A stretch of 41,136 nt of DNA from Clostridium sp. UBA4108 (GTDB lineage: Bacteria; Bacillota; Clostridia; Clostridiales; Clostridiaceae): the NCBI GenBank assembly GCA_002381695.1, contig DFXM01000051.1, positions 1-41,136 of the forward strand. Direction: 5' to 3'. Positions 23,826 to 32,350 of the stretch are shown here, piece after piece. The notes beneath the pieces were generated by a model. The model had not been told where the DNA came from. It did no database searches and saw nothing but the letters and a program-made list of their open reading frames with translations. A program made the position numbers and the translations under genes. Position 1 is the first letter of the stretch, and every line of letters begins with the position of its first letter.

Positions 23826-24734
23826 ATGAAAAAAAAATGTAACGTGGGAGGACAGGCGGTTATCGAGGGGGTTATGATGAGGGGCTCCAAAGGAATGGCT
23901 ACTGCGGTTAGACTTCCAAATGGAACAATTGAAGTAAAGGAAGAGAAGTATGTAAGCATAGTAAAAAAGAATAAGATTTTGGGATTACCAATAATAAGAG
24001 GGTTTATATCTCTTATAGAGTCACTTACTATAGGAATGAAAAGCTTAGAATTCTCAGCATCGTTTTTTGAAGAAGAAGATAGTGAACCTTCAAAATTTGA
24101 TAAATGGTTTGATAAGACCTTTAAGGGAAAGGGGAGCAGTATAATTATGGGTATCTCGTTAGTTATCTCCATGGCATTAGCAATTCTGCTTTTCTTTATA
24201 TTACCAACTCTTTTAACAAGTTTTATAAAAACGTATGTAACTTCACATTCTATAATTTTAAATATAGTAGAGGGAATTATTAGGGTGTGTATATTTATTG
24301 GTTATGTTTATTTGGTTGGAAAAATGGAAGACATAAGTAGAGTTTATCAATATCATGGTGCAGAACATAAGGCAATTTTTTGTTATGAAAGTGGAAAAGA
24401 ACTTACACCAGAGAATGCTTCCAAATTTCTAAGATTTCATCCGAGATGTGGCACTAATTTCTTATTCTTAGTTATGGTAATAAGTATAATTATTTTTTCC
24501 TTTACTGGATGGCAATCAGTATGGCAGAGAATAATATCAAGAATAATATTATTACCAGTAGTATCAGGAGTTACTTATGAAGTTATAAAATGGCTTGGTA
24601 ACAATAATAGTAGGATATCAAAAATCATAGCGGCTCCAGGTATATATCTGCAGAAATTAACGACAAAAGAACCCGATTTAGAAATGTTAGAAGTTGCAAT
24701 AAAGGCATTAAAAACATCAGAAGGGTTAGAATAG
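23826..24734 (+). CDS. yqhQ: YqhQ-family membrane protein (DUF1385)
   Basis: This 302-residue protein has the conserved opening NVGGQAVIEGVMMRG. Hydrophobic helices lie at about 105-165 and 210-240, and the central YHGAEHKAIFCYESG and RFHPRCGTNFLF motifs, with conserved His/Glu/Cys, suggest metal binding. Its function is unproven; it is a conserved Firmicute family often next to prmC and prfA. Here prmC follows after 14 bases, so the two are co-transcribed. Confidence 0.88.
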   Translation: MKKKCNVGGQAVIEGVMMRGSKGMATAVRLPNGTIEVKEEKYVSIVKKNKILGLPIIRGFISLIESLTIGMKSLEFSASFFEEEDSEPSKFDKWFDKTFKGKGSSIIMGISLVISMALAILLFFILPTLLTSFIKTYVTSHSIILNIVEGIIRVCIFIGYVYLVGKMEDISRVYQYHGAEHKAIFCYESGKELTPENASKFLRFHPRCGTNFLFLVMVISIIIFSFTGWQSVWQRIISRIILLPVVSGVTYEVIKWLGNNNSRISKIIAAPGIYLQKLTTKEPDLEMLEVAIKALKTSEGLE

Positions 24735-24748
24735 AAGAAGAGGGTAAA

Positions 24749-25600
24749 ATGGAAATAGGAAAATTATTAACTAAGGCTTATGATATATTAAAAGAAGAGA
24801 ATATAGAAAGTTATATGATTGATGCTCAATTGCTTTTATGTAAAGTGCTAGACATGTCAAAACTACAATTAATATTAAATAGAGATGAATATGTAGATTA
24901 TGACAAGGAGAGAGAATTTCTTCAGTTGATAGAGAAGAGAAAAAATAAAATGCCAATAAAATATATATTGGGCAATTGTGAATTTATGGCTCTTAATTTT
25001 AAGGTTAAAGAAGGAGTGCTTATTCCTAGACCAGACACAGAAGTACTGGTGGAGGAATGTATCAAGATAATTAATAAAAATAGGCTTAAATATGTGTGTG
25101 ATATGTGTTGTGGTAGTGGTGCAATAGGGCTTTCTATAGCCAATTATACAGAAAATAGTGAAATCTGGCTTTATGATATAAGTGATATTGCGCTAAAGGT
25201 AACCAAGGAGAATATAATAGGTCTTGAACTAGAAGATAAAGCTAAAGTATCATATAGTAACCTATTTACTACAGCTATTGAAGATAACTTAAAGTTTCAT
25301 ATAATAGTATCAAATCCACCATATATAAAAACAGAAATAATTCCTACATTAATGGAGGATGTTAAAAGTTATGAACCTTTCATAGCTCTCTGTGGAGGAG
25401 ATGACGGCTTGAATTTTTATAGAGATATAACGATTCAAAGTAAAAAGGTTTTACTTCCTGGTGGATATTTAACTTTTGAAATTGGTCATGATCAAGAAGA
25501 TGAAGTCAGAGAAATCATGAATAAAGAAGGATTTTTAGATATATATGCATTAAAGGATCTAGCAGGGAATTCAAGGGTAGTAGTGGGGAAATTACCATAA
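24749..25600 (+). CDS. prmC: Peptide chain release factor N5-glutamine methyltransferase
   Basis: This 283-residue enzyme methylates the Gln of the GGQ motif in release factors, using S-adenosylmethionine. It has an N-terminal helical substrate-binding domain (about 1-85), the SAM-binding motif DMCCGSGAIGLS (118-129) and the catalytic NPPY (189-192). It lies directly upstream of its substrate gene prfA, the classic pairing. However, a strong promoter between them means prfA can also be expressed separately. Confidence 0.96.
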   Translation: MEIGKLLTKAYDILKEENIESYMIDAQLLLCKVLDMSKLQLILNRDEYVDYDKEREFLQLIEKRKNKMPIKYILGNCEFMALNFKVKEGVLIPRPDTEVLVEECIKIINKNRLKYVCDMCCGSGAIGLSIANYTENSEIWLYDISDIALKVTKENIIGLELEDKAKVSYSNLFTTAIEDNLKFHIIVSNPPYIKTEIIPTLMEDVKSYEPFIALCGGDDGLNFYRDITIQSKKVLLPGGYLTFEIGHDQEDEVREIMNKEGFLDIYALKDLAGNSRVVVGKLP

Positions 25601-25618
25601 ATTTTTTTGCGACAAAAA

Positions 25619-25646
25619 TTGAAAATAGAGATTTTTATGGTATAAT
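25619..25646 (+). promoter_or_regulatory. Extended -10 promoter of prfA
   Basis: TTGAAA (25619-25624), a 16-base spacer, then TGGTATAAT whose last six bases (25641-25646) are a perfect -10 with an extended TG. Predicted transcription starts near 25653, leaving a leader of about 155 bases before prfA. Confidence 0.75.
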
Positions 25647-25674
25647 GAAATGATGTAAAGAATTAAGTAATAAA

Positions 25675-25800
25675 TGAACAATGCTCAATTATCAATGATT
25701 CATTAGGAGAAAACTCCGAGGATGGTTTAAAGACATTGTGATAAAGAAATTTTAGCCTTTATTGAGTATTGAACATTGATAATTGAAAAAGCGGAGAGTG
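25675..25800 (+). promoter_or_regulatory. Folded leader of prfA formed by an inverted-repeat element
   Basis: CAATTATCAATG (25686-25697) pairs perfectly with CATTGATAATTG (25774-25785). The flanking GAACAATGCTCAAT and ATTGAGTATTGAAC match at 11 of 14 positions in an alternative pairing. Inside are a small GGAG/CTCC hairpin and CTCCG (25714-25718), which could pair with CGGAG (25792-25796) in the prfA ribosome binding site. It may be a decayed mobile repeat or a regulatory leader. Confidence 0.4.
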
Positions 25801-25808
25801 TTATAGAT

Positions 25809-26888
25809 ATGTTACAAAGATTAGATTTTTTAGAAAATAAATATGACGAATTATCAAACAAAATAGGTGACCCTAGTGTAATGGCTAATCAAAAAGAATG
25901 GCAAAAGCTTTGCAAGGAGCATGCAGAATTAGAGGTTATAGTTACAAAGTATAGGGAATTTAAAAATTCACAGGATGAGCTAGGATCTAACAAAGAAATG
26001 CTTAATGAAGAATCAGATAGAGAAATGAGAGAAATGATTCAAGAGGAGATAAAAAGATTAGTTCAAGATTGTGAGACTTATCAAGAAGAACTGAAGATAT
26101 TGATGCTTCCAAAGGACCCTAATGATGACAAAAATGTATTCATCGAAATAAGAGGAGGGGCAGGTGGAGATGAAGCGGCTCTATTTGCAGCAAACCTATT
26201 TAGAATGTATACAAGATATGCTGAGCGTAATAGATGGAAAGTTGAGATAATGAGCGCTAATGAAACAGATATTGGTGGATTTAAAGAAGTAGTATTTATG
26301 GTTAAAGGTGATAAAACCTATAGCAAACTAAAATATGAAAGTGGAGTTCATAGAGTTCAAAGAGTTCCAGATACTGAATCAAGTGGTAGAATTCATACAT
26401 CTACAGCTACAGTAGCAGTGCTTCCAGAAGTAGATGACGTGGATGTAGAAATTAATATGAATGATATTAAAGTAGATGTTTTTAGAGCATCTGGAAACGG
26501 TGGTCAGTGTGTTAATACAACGGATTCAGCAGTAAGAATGACTCATTTACCATCAGGGTTAGTTGTTTCATGTCAAGATGAGAAATCTCAGTTGAAGAAT
26601 AAAGAAAAGGCACTTAAAATATTAAGAGCAAGATTATTTGAATTAGCACAAGCAGAAAGATCAAAAGGAATTGCTGAAGATAGAAAGAGTCAGGTTGGAA
26701 CTGGAGATAGAAGTGAAAGAATAAGAACCTATAACTATCCACAAGGAAGAGTTACAGACCACAGAATAGGATTGACTTTATATAAATTAGAAGCATTCCT
26801 AGATGGGGATATTGATGAAATGTTAGATGGATTAATAACTACGGATCAAGCTGAAAAGATGAAAGCTATGGGAAATAGTAATGAATAA
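25809..26888 (+). CDS. prfA: Peptide chain release factor 1
   Basis: This protein has 359 residues from the ATG at 25809, nine bases after GGAGAGTG. In-frame codons upstream lie inside the inverted repeat and are not used. RF1 reads UAA and UAG. The anticodon-like motif is PDT (187-189, the PxT position of RF1), and GGQ (231-233) within RASGNGGQCVNTTDSA triggers peptide release. The N-terminal coiled coil and the ending are normal. The Gln of GGQ is the target of the neighbouring PrmC. Confidence 0.97.
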   Translation: MLQRLDFLENKYDELSNKIGDPSVMANQKEWQKLCKEHAELEVIVTKYREFKNSQDELGSNKEMLNEESDREMREMIQEEIKRLVQDCETYQEELKILMLPKDPNDDKNVFIEIRGGAGGDEAALFAANLFRMYTRYAERNRWKVEIMSANETDIGGFKEVVFMVKGDKTYSKLKYESGVHRVQRVPDTESSGRIHTSTATVAVLPEVDDVDVEINMNDIKVDVFRASGNGGQCVNTTDSAVRMTHLPSGLVVSCQDEKSQLKNKEKALKILRARLFELAQAERSKGIAEDRKSQVGTGDRSERIRTYNYPQGRVTDHRIGLTLYKLEAFLDGDIDEMLDGLITTDQAEKMKAMGNSNE

Positions 26889-26922
26889 TAACTATAAAAT
26901 TCTTTAGTTAGAGGGTGTACTT

Positions 26923-27516
26923 ATGGAATTTGATAAAGTCCTACGGAAGCAAAGGAAATCTTATAAAAGATTTATGCTCTCAATGGGCTTTATTTTTCTT
27001 TTATTGCCCATTATATTGTATTTAAGTAAAACTTTTAATATATTTTTTATTATATATTTATGTATATTAGAATTATTAATCTTATTAGCCATTATTGCTA
27101 GATTTAATGATGACTATTTAAAGTTTAGTGTCAATGGAGATAAGATAAGTATATCGGTGCTTATGGGAAGGGTAAAATATAAATTAAACTCTGAGAAGGT
27201 AGTTGCAGTACATGCAATACCACAAGAAAAATATTTTGACATAATGATTATAACTACTTCAACCTTTAGGAATAAGAGAATTAGGATGTTAACAGATAAG
27301 ACTATAACTAGATATGAAGGATTAGATAATTTATATCATAAAATAAAACTGCCTGGAAATAGAAATTATTATTACTTAATAATACGGAGAGGTGGAGTGA
27401 AAAAGCACTTTCTTCTTCATACTTTATTTAGAAGCTGTTTAGCAGCTACATTTAGTGAGAATGCTATAGAAAATATTAAAGAATTTATAAAAGAGAATAA
27501 AGCGGGCAAAAGATAA
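26923..27516 (+). CDS. Membrane protein of unknown function (PH-like soluble part)
   Basis: This 197-residue protein follows an AGAGGGTG site. It has a short basic N-terminus and two hydrophobic helices (about 18-36 and 41-62). A soluble region of about 130 residues follows, with alternating beta strands (YLKFSVNGDKISISVLMGRVKY) and a final amphipathic helix. The 'two helices then beta-barrel' layout recalls bacterial PH-domain membrane proteins, but I cannot assign a family. It is 34 bases after prfA and 38 before the ZIP gene, suggesting one transcript. Confidence 0.72.
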   Translation: MEFDKVLRKQRKSYKRFMLSMGFIFLLLPIILYLSKTFNIFFIIYLCILELLILLAIIARFNDDYLKFSVNGDKISISVLMGRVKYKLNSEKVVAVHAIPQEKYFDIMIITTSTFRNKRIRMLTDKTITRYEGLDNLYHKIKLPGNRNYYYLIIRRGGVKKHFLLHTLFRSCLAATFSENAIENIKEFIKENKAGKR

Positions 27517-27554
27517 ATAAATTGTTACTAAGAGTATTTTAAAAGGAGAAAAAT

Positions 27555-28283
27555 ATGAATAGTACAATTTTAAATATAGGAGTTTTTTCTGGTATAGTTT
27601 CTTTAATTGGTACAATACTGGGATGTCTTATAGGAATATCTTTAAGGAATCCTTCAAATAAGTCTTTGGGAACATTATTAAGCGTTGCTACGGGTATAAT
27701 TATAGCTATTATATTTTTAGAGCTTATTCCTGAGGCCTTATACAATATAGGATTTATTAGAACCCTGGCAGTAACAATATTAGGAATCATAGTCATTGGA
27801 ATCTTAGAATTCATTATGAGAAGAACTAATGTTACCTCAAGTAATCACAGAAAGGTTGCATTCTTAATGGCATTAGGAATCATGCTTCATAACTTTCCAG
27901 AAGGAGTTATTATGGGGTTTGGGTTTGTTAAGGAGGCTCAACTAGGAATAGGAATGAGTGTATTAATTTCTATACATGACATACCAGAAGGAATAGCAAT
28001 GGTTGCTCCTCTTATTGCATCAGGAGAAAAATGGTATAAAATATTATGGTATGGATTTTTGGTTGCACTCCCTACAGCTATAGGCGCTTGGATTGGGATA
28101 GCTTTAAATACTATATCATCACTATTTTTAGGATATAGTATTGCTTTTGCTAGTGGGGTGATGCTTTATGTGGCCTTCGGACAAATGTTACCTGAAAGCA
28201 ATGAATTGTATAGTGATAGTAAAAATGCAGTTTGGATTTTAGTAGGTGTTATTTTTGGTTTTATAATGATTCACTTACTTTAA
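27555..28283 (+). CDS. ZIP-family metal transporter
   Basis: This 242-residue protein has about eight membrane helices. The two ZIP metal-site motifs are clear: HNFPEG (112-117) and HDIPEG (141-146), which form the binuclear transport site. The family carries Zn2+ and sometimes Fe2+ or Mn2+ into the cytoplasm. The start follows AAAAGGAG. No Zur or other metal-repressor operator could be recognised nearby, so the physiological metal is open. Confidence 0.92.
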   Translation: MNSTILNIGVFSGIVSLIGTILGCLIGISLRNPSNKSLGTLLSVATGIIIAIIFLELIPEALYNIGFIRTLAVTILGIIVIGILEFIMRRTNVTSSNHRKVAFLMALGIMLHNFPEGVIMGFGFVKEAQLGIGMSVLISIHDIPEGIAMVAPLIASGEKWYKILWYGFLVALPTAIGAWIGIALNTISSLFLGYSIAFASGVMLYVAFGQMLPESNELYSDSKNAVWILVGVIFGFIMIHLL

Positions 28284-28287
28284 TAAT

Positions 28288-28402
28288 TTGAAATTTTAGA
28301 TTTAGAATGTGGAATTATTAATACAGCTACAAAGAAAGTTTTAATAGTATTTTAGAATAGAATTTTTGAGATTTTCACATTCATCTTTGATTTTAAATCT
28401 TC
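28288..28402. repeat. Imperfect inverted repeat between the ZIP gene and sua5
   Basis: GAATGTG (28305-28311) and CACATTC (28376-28382) are the perfect core of longer imperfect arms (near 28292-28316 and 28370-28400). No T-tract follows. It spans nearly the entire 147-base gap. Confidence 0.4.
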
Positions 28403-28430
28403 AGTTGGAAATTAATATAGGGGGATTAGT

Positions 28431-29480
28431 ATGGAAACAAAGGTTAGCATATTAAATGAAAATAACATAAATAAAGATATAATAGATGAAGCGGGAAGGA
28501 TTATAAAGAATGGAGGACTCGTTGCGTTTCCTACAGAGACTGTATATGGTTTAGGAGCAAATGCATTAGACGAAGAGGCGGTAAAAAAAATATTTATAGC
28601 AAAGGGAAGGCCTCAAGATAATCCGCTAATAATTCATGTAGGAGATTGTAATATAGAGAAATATGTTACTAGTATACCTACTCCAGCTAAAAAAATAATA
28701 GATAAGTATTGGCCAGGACCAATAACAATAATATTGAAAAAAAATGTTATAATACCAGATGCTACTAGTGCTAAATTATCAACTATAGGTATAAGAATGC
28801 CTGATAATAATATTGCTAGAGAGTTAATTAAGGCCTCTGGAGTTCCTATAGCCGCACCTTCTGCCAATATATCAGGAAGACCTAGTCCTACAGATGTTAA
28901 TGGTTGTATGGAGGATTTAAGTGGAAAGATAGACTATATATTAGGTGGAGAGGACAGTGTAGTAGGTGTGGAATCTACAATAGTTGACTGTACAGTAAAC
29001 CCTATATGTATTTTAAGGCCTGGAGCAATAACTTTAGAAATGCTTAAAGAAATAGATGAGAAAGTTTATATTGACCCATCAATCTTATCTAAACCTAAAG
29101 GGGACTTTAAACCAAAGGCTCCTGGAATGAAATACAGACATTATGCTCCAAAAGCACCAGTAAAAATTATAAAGGGAGATATTGATAAAACTATTGCAAA
29201 AATCAATAAAATAGTGTTAAATTATATAGAATGCGGAAAAGCTGTAGGTATAATTGCTACAGATGAAACTATAAACTATTATAATAATGGAATAGTAGTA
29301 TCTTTAGGCACTAGAAAAGATATAGATAGTATCGGTAAAAATTTATTTAAAGTCCTTAGAGGATTTGATAATTTAGATGTAGATATAATTCTATGTGAAG
29401 CCTTTGAGGAAAAACATATTGGGACTGCTATAATGAATAGATTAAAGAAAAGCGCAGGATTTGATATAGTTGAAGTATGA
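28431..29480 (+). CDS. ywlC: Threonylcarbamoyl-AMP synthase (Sua5/YwlC)
   Basis: This 349-residue enzyme makes threonylcarbamoyl-AMP, the precursor of t6A at position 37 of ANN-decoding tRNAs. The N-terminal YrdC domain (about 10-200) has GGLVAFPTETVYGLGANAL and KGRPQDNPLI. A linker rich in Pro/Lys (about 222-240, APGMKYRHYAPKAP) leads to the C-terminal Sua5 domain (about 240-349). This is the long Sua5 form, not the short TsaC. ywlE starts 20 bases after its stop, as in the B. subtilis ywl cluster. Confidence 0.95.
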   Translation: METKVSILNENNINKDIIDEAGRIIKNGGLVAFPTETVYGLGANALDEEAVKKIFIAKGRPQDNPLIIHVGDCNIEKYVTSIPTPAKKIIDKYWPGPITIILKKNVIIPDATSAKLSTIGIRMPDNNIARELIKASGVPIAAPSANISGRPSPTDVNGCMEDLSGKIDYILGGEDSVVGVESTIVDCTVNPICILRPGAITLEMLKEIDEKVYIDPSILSKPKGDFKPKAPGMKYRHYAPKAPVKIIKGDIDKTIAKINKIVLNYIECGKAVGIIATDETINYYNNGIVVSLGTRKDIDSIGKNLFKVLRGFDNLDVDIILCEAFEEKHIGTAIMNRLKKSAGFDIVEV

Positions 29481-29500
29481 TTAAATGGAGGGAGATAGGT

Positions 29501-29953
29501 ATGAGAATATTGTTTGTTTGTACAGGAAATACTTGCAGAAGTAACATGGCAGAAGAGATTCTAAGAAGTCTTTCTGATATACATGATTTAGAAGTAAAAT
29601 CAGCAGGTATATCTATCGTCCCTTATTCTAAAACTTCTAGAAATACTGCATCTATATTAAAGCGTGAAATGAATATTGATATTTCTAATAGACAGGCTGT
29701 TCAGTTAACAGAGGAAATGCTTATAGAGTCAGATTTAGTAATTACAATGACAGCATATATGAAAGAAGTAATTATTAGTGAATTTCCAGAATTCGACGGA
29801 AAAGTTAATATATTAAGACAATTCATCGGAAAAGAAGGAGATGTTTTAGATCCTTTTGGAAGAGATGAGAGTGTTTATTTAGAGACATTTAAAATGTTAA
29901 AAGGTGACATTCTTTGTCTTATTGATAAGTTAAAAAAAGATACTAGTATTTAG
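29501..29953 (+). CDS. ywlE: Low-molecular-weight phosphatase, YwlE-like protein arginine phosphatase
   Basis: This protein has 150 residues from the ATG at 29501, after GGAGGGA. The N-terminal loop C-T-G-N-T-C-R-S (7-14) is the CX5R catalytic loop. The Thr at position 11 is the residue that gives B. subtilis YwlE its preference for phospho-arginine over phospho-tyrosine. DPFGRDE near the C-terminus supplies the acid. It stands between sua5 and rpiB, the same order as B. subtilis ywlC-ywlE-ywlF, which supports the specific assignment. Phospho-arginine marks proteins for ClpCP, written by McsB, which is not in this window. Confidence 0.88.
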   Translation: MRILFVCTGNTCRSNMAEEILRSLSDIHDLEVKSAGISIVPYSKTSRNTASILKREMNIDISNRQAVQLTEEMLIESDLVITMTAYMKEVIISEFPEFDGKVNILRQFIGKEGDVLDPFGRDESVYLETFKMLKGDILCLIDKLKKDTSI

Positions 29954-30020
29954 CTACTGTTATCTTTTTTTTTATATATAATCATATTTTAACATTAAAT
30001 TTCTTATGGAGGTATTTAGT

Positions 30021-30470
30021 ATGAAAATAGCTATAGGAAGCGACCATGGAGGGTTAAGGCTTAAGAGAGAAGTTATAGCACATTTAGAGAAAAAGAACAT
30101 AGAGGTTAAAGACTTCGGAACCTATTCAGAAGAATCTTGCGATTACCCAGATTATGCAGAAAAAGTTGGAGAAGAGGTAGTCAAAAAGAATTTTGATTTT
30201 GGCATATTGATATGTGGAACTGGTATAGGTATAAGTATAGCTGCTAATAAAGTGCCAGGGGTAAGAGCTGCGCTATGTTCAGACACTTTTAGTGCGCATG
30301 CCACAAGGCAACATAATGATGCCAATATACTAGCCCTAGGTGAAAGAGTTGTAGGTATTGGATTAGCTTTAGATATAGTAGATACATTTCTTTCTAGTGA
30401 GTTTGAAGGAACTCGACATGAAAGAAGAGTAAATAAAATAACTGATATAGAAAAAAAATATAGTAAATAG
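30021..30470 (+). CDS. rpiB: Ribose 5-phosphate isomerase B
   Basis: This protein has 149 residues from the ATG at 30021. An ATG at 30006 overlaps the GGAGG site and is rejected. It interconverts ribose 5-phosphate and ribulose 5-phosphate. The opening KIAIGSDHGGLRLK, the catalytic Cys within LICGTGIGISIAANK, and the H-x-x-x-R region RQHNDANILALGERV are all present. upp follows after 18 bases. The family also includes galactose- and allose-phosphate isomerases, but sequence and context favour RpiB. Confidence 0.94.
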   Translation: MKIAIGSDHGGLRLKREVIAHLEKKNIEVKDFGTYSEESCDYPDYAEKVGEEVVKKNFDFGILICGTGIGISIAANKVPGVRAALCSDTFSAHATRQHNDANILALGERVVGIGLALDIVDTFLSSEFEGTRHERRVNKITDIEKKYSK

Positions 30471-30488
30471 TTTGGAGGAATAATTAAT

Positions 30489-31118
30489 ATGAGTAAAGTT
30501 ACACAAATTGCACACCCATTAATATTACATAAGTTAGCCTTTATAAGGGATAAAAATACAGGATCTAAAGACTTTAGAGAGCTTGTTGGAGAAATAGCTA
30601 TGCTTATGGCTTATGAAGTAACAAGAGATATGCAATTAGAAGAGGTAGAAATAGAAACTCCTATATGTAAAACAAAATGTAAGATGCTGGCTGGAAAAAA
30701 AGTCGCTATAGTACCAATACTAAGAGCAGGACTTGGAATGGTTGATGGAATGTTAAAACTTATACCAGCAGCTAAGGTTGGTCATATAGGAATGTATAGA
30801 GATGAAGAAACATTAATGCCGGTAGAGTATTTTTGTAAGTTACCTCAAGACATAGCAGAGAGAGAGATAATAGTAACTGACCCGATGCTTGCTACAGGAG
30901 GATCAGCTATAGATGCTATAAGTGCTCTTAAAAAAAGAGGAGCTAAGAGTATAAAACTTATGTGTCTAGTTGGAGCTCCAGAGGGAGTAAAGGCAGTTAT
31001 GGATGCTCATTCAGATGTAGATATATATTTAGCTTCAGTAGATGAAAAATTAAATGATCATGGATATATAGTTCCAGGACTTGGTGATGCTGGAGATAGG
31101 TTATTTGGAACAAAATAA
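30489..31118 (+). CDS. upp: Uracil phosphoribosyltransferase
   Basis: This 209-residue enzyme converts uracil and PRPP to UMP for salvage. It has the PRPP-binding loop VTDPMLATGGSAIDAI, the RAGLGMVDG motif and the uracil-binding C-terminal YIVPGLGDAGDRLFGT. The start follows TTGGAGGA. It ends the sua5-ywlE-rpiB-upp run with a bidirectional terminator. In B. subtilis ywlG and glyA lie between rpiB and upp; they are absent here. Confidence 0.97.
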   Translation: MSKVTQIAHPLILHKLAFIRDKNTGSKDFRELVGEIAMLMAYEVTRDMQLEEVEIETPICKTKCKMLAGKKVAIVPILRAGLGMVDGMLKLIPAAKVGHIGMYRDEETLMPVEYFCKLPQDIAEREIIVTDPMLATGGSAIDAISALKKRGAKSIKLMCLVGAPEGVKAVMDAHSDVDIYLASVDEKLNDHGYIVPGLGDAGDRLFGTK

Positions 31119-31125
31119 CTAATAA

Positions 31126-31163
31126 AATAAAAAAATAGAAGGCATATAGCCTTCTATTTCTTA
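31126..31163. terminator. Bidirectional terminator between upp and reverse rubrerythrin
   Basis: ATAGAAGGC (31135-31143) and GCCTTCTAT (31149-31157) form a 9-bp stem with A-rich sequence before and T-rich sequence after it, so it can act on both convergent genes. Confidence 0.9.
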
Positions 31164-31709
31164 TTTATTAAAATATCTGTTTAATAATCCGTTAAATGCA
31201 GCTCCGTGTCTTGCTTCATCTTTACACATTTCATGTACTGTATCATGGATAGCATCTAGGTTTAATTTTTTAGCTAAAGTAGCTAAATCTTTTTTACCTT
31301 GGCAAGCACCATGTTCAGCGTCTACTCTCATTTGAAGGTTAGTTTTTGTGTCAGCAACAACAACTTCTCCTAATAATTCAGCAAATTTAGATGCATGCTC
31401 AGCTTCTTCAAATGCTATTCTTTTATAAGCTTCAGCAACTTCTGGGTATCCTTCTCTATCAGCTTGACGGCTCATAGCTAAGTACATTCCTACTTCTGTA
31501 CATTCACCAACGAAGTTAGCTCTTAAACCTTCTATAACTTCAGGATCAACATCTTTAGCAACACCTATTCTATGTTCATCAGCCCAAGCTAAAGAATCTT
31601 CTGTTTTTTCAATAAATTTGCTAGCTGGAGCATTACATACTGGACAGAAATCTGGAGCTACCTCTCCTTCGTGAATATAACCACAGATTGTACATACAAA
31701 TTTTTTCAT
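31161..31709 (-). CDS. Reverse rubrerythrin
   Basis: This 182-residue protein has a rubredoxin-like Fe-Cys4 site first (Cys6, 9, 22, 25) and the ferritin-like diiron domain after it. That is the 'reverse' order known from C. acetobutylicum. Diiron ligand regions are visible in FVGECTEVGMYLAMSR, AFEEAEHASKF, DAEHGACQG and CKDEARHGAAF. The protein reduces hydrogen peroxide and, with partner electron donors, oxygen. Codon use is like a highly expressed gene, and the start follows AAGGAGGA. A PerR-like operator overlaps its promoter, so strong induction on air exposure is expected. Confidence 0.93.
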   Translation of the reverse strand: MKKFVCTICGYIHEGEVAPDFCPVCNAPASKFIEKTEDSLAWADEHRIGVAKDVDPEVIEGLRANFVGECTEVGMYLAMSRQADREGYPEVAEAYKRIAFEEAEHASKFAELLGEVVVADTKTNLQMRVDAEHGACQGKKDLATLAKKLNLDAIHDTVHEMCKDEARHGAAFNGLLNRYFNK

Positions 31710-31790
31710 ATTAAAATTCCTCCTTAAAATAACTTTTTATTTAACTCTCTTAATTTTTAGAGTCTATTTGTTTTCTCACTCGATGTTTTT

Positions 31791-31819
31791 ATTATACAAT
31801 AACAAATAATAATTATCAA
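31791..31819 (-). promoter_or_regulatory. Reverse rubrerythrin promoter with PerR-like operator
   Basis: On the minus strand TTGATA (plus 31819-31814), a 17-base spacer, then TATAAT (plus 31796-31791). The 15 bases at plus 31804-31818 read TGATAATTATTATTT on the minus strand and match the PerR box TTATAATTATTATAA at 12 of 15 positions, overlapping the -35 and spacer. Repressor bound there would block polymerase. Confidence 0.7.
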
Positions 31820-31876
31820 GAGAAAAATATTATTTTTTAAAAAAAATTTCGTGTATCAAAAATAGTAATTTTTAAA

Positions 31877-32056
31877 ATGCTATGGCTTATTATATATTCA
31901 ATCTTTATATTTATTAATTCTAATAATATTAAAAAGGTACATTATGAAAAGATATATAATGTAAGAAAATCTTTAGTATCTCAAAATAATGATATTAACA
32001 GGAAAGAAATTAGAGAGGTAATTTTAAATGAAGTTAAATACTATAGGTATATCTAA
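31877..32056 (+). pseudogene. Possible decayed small membrane protein gene
   Basis: An uninterrupted frame from the ATG at 31877 gives 59 residues with a hydrophobic start (MLWLIIYSIFIFIN) and a charged Lys/Glu-rich remainder. It has no ribosome binding site. Downstream, TTAGGAG near 32069 precedes another short hydrophobic stretch (MSFLCIIIGIIASYLILLYN) in a different frame and without a proper start. Together they look like remnants of a membrane protein, or just chance frames in A/T-rich DNA. The rest of the 31820-32350 gap shows nothing else. Confidence 0.25.
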
Positions 32057-32350
32057 TGCTATATTAATTAGGAGTTTATAACATTGATAGTAGATTATAT
32101 AGGTACATGTCTTTTTTGTGTATTATTATAGGAATCATAGCTTCATATTTAATTTTATTATATAATATATGTTAAAGTTAAAATATATGTTAAAGACATT
32201 TTTAAAAGGTAAATATATATTATACTTATAATGTTAGTAGTGTCAATAAAGGTATATTTAAAAAATAATGAATTGTATTTATAATAGTAAGCTAGGTATT
32301 GAGGGCTTTATTAATGTATATAATATAAGTAGAAAAATGGGGGAAGAACT

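Noticed and set aside
25776..25808. Longer start for release factor 1.
   Set aside because: The extra codons come from the inverted-repeat arm, and the ATG at 25809 has a spaced GGAGAG site and gives the normal family length.
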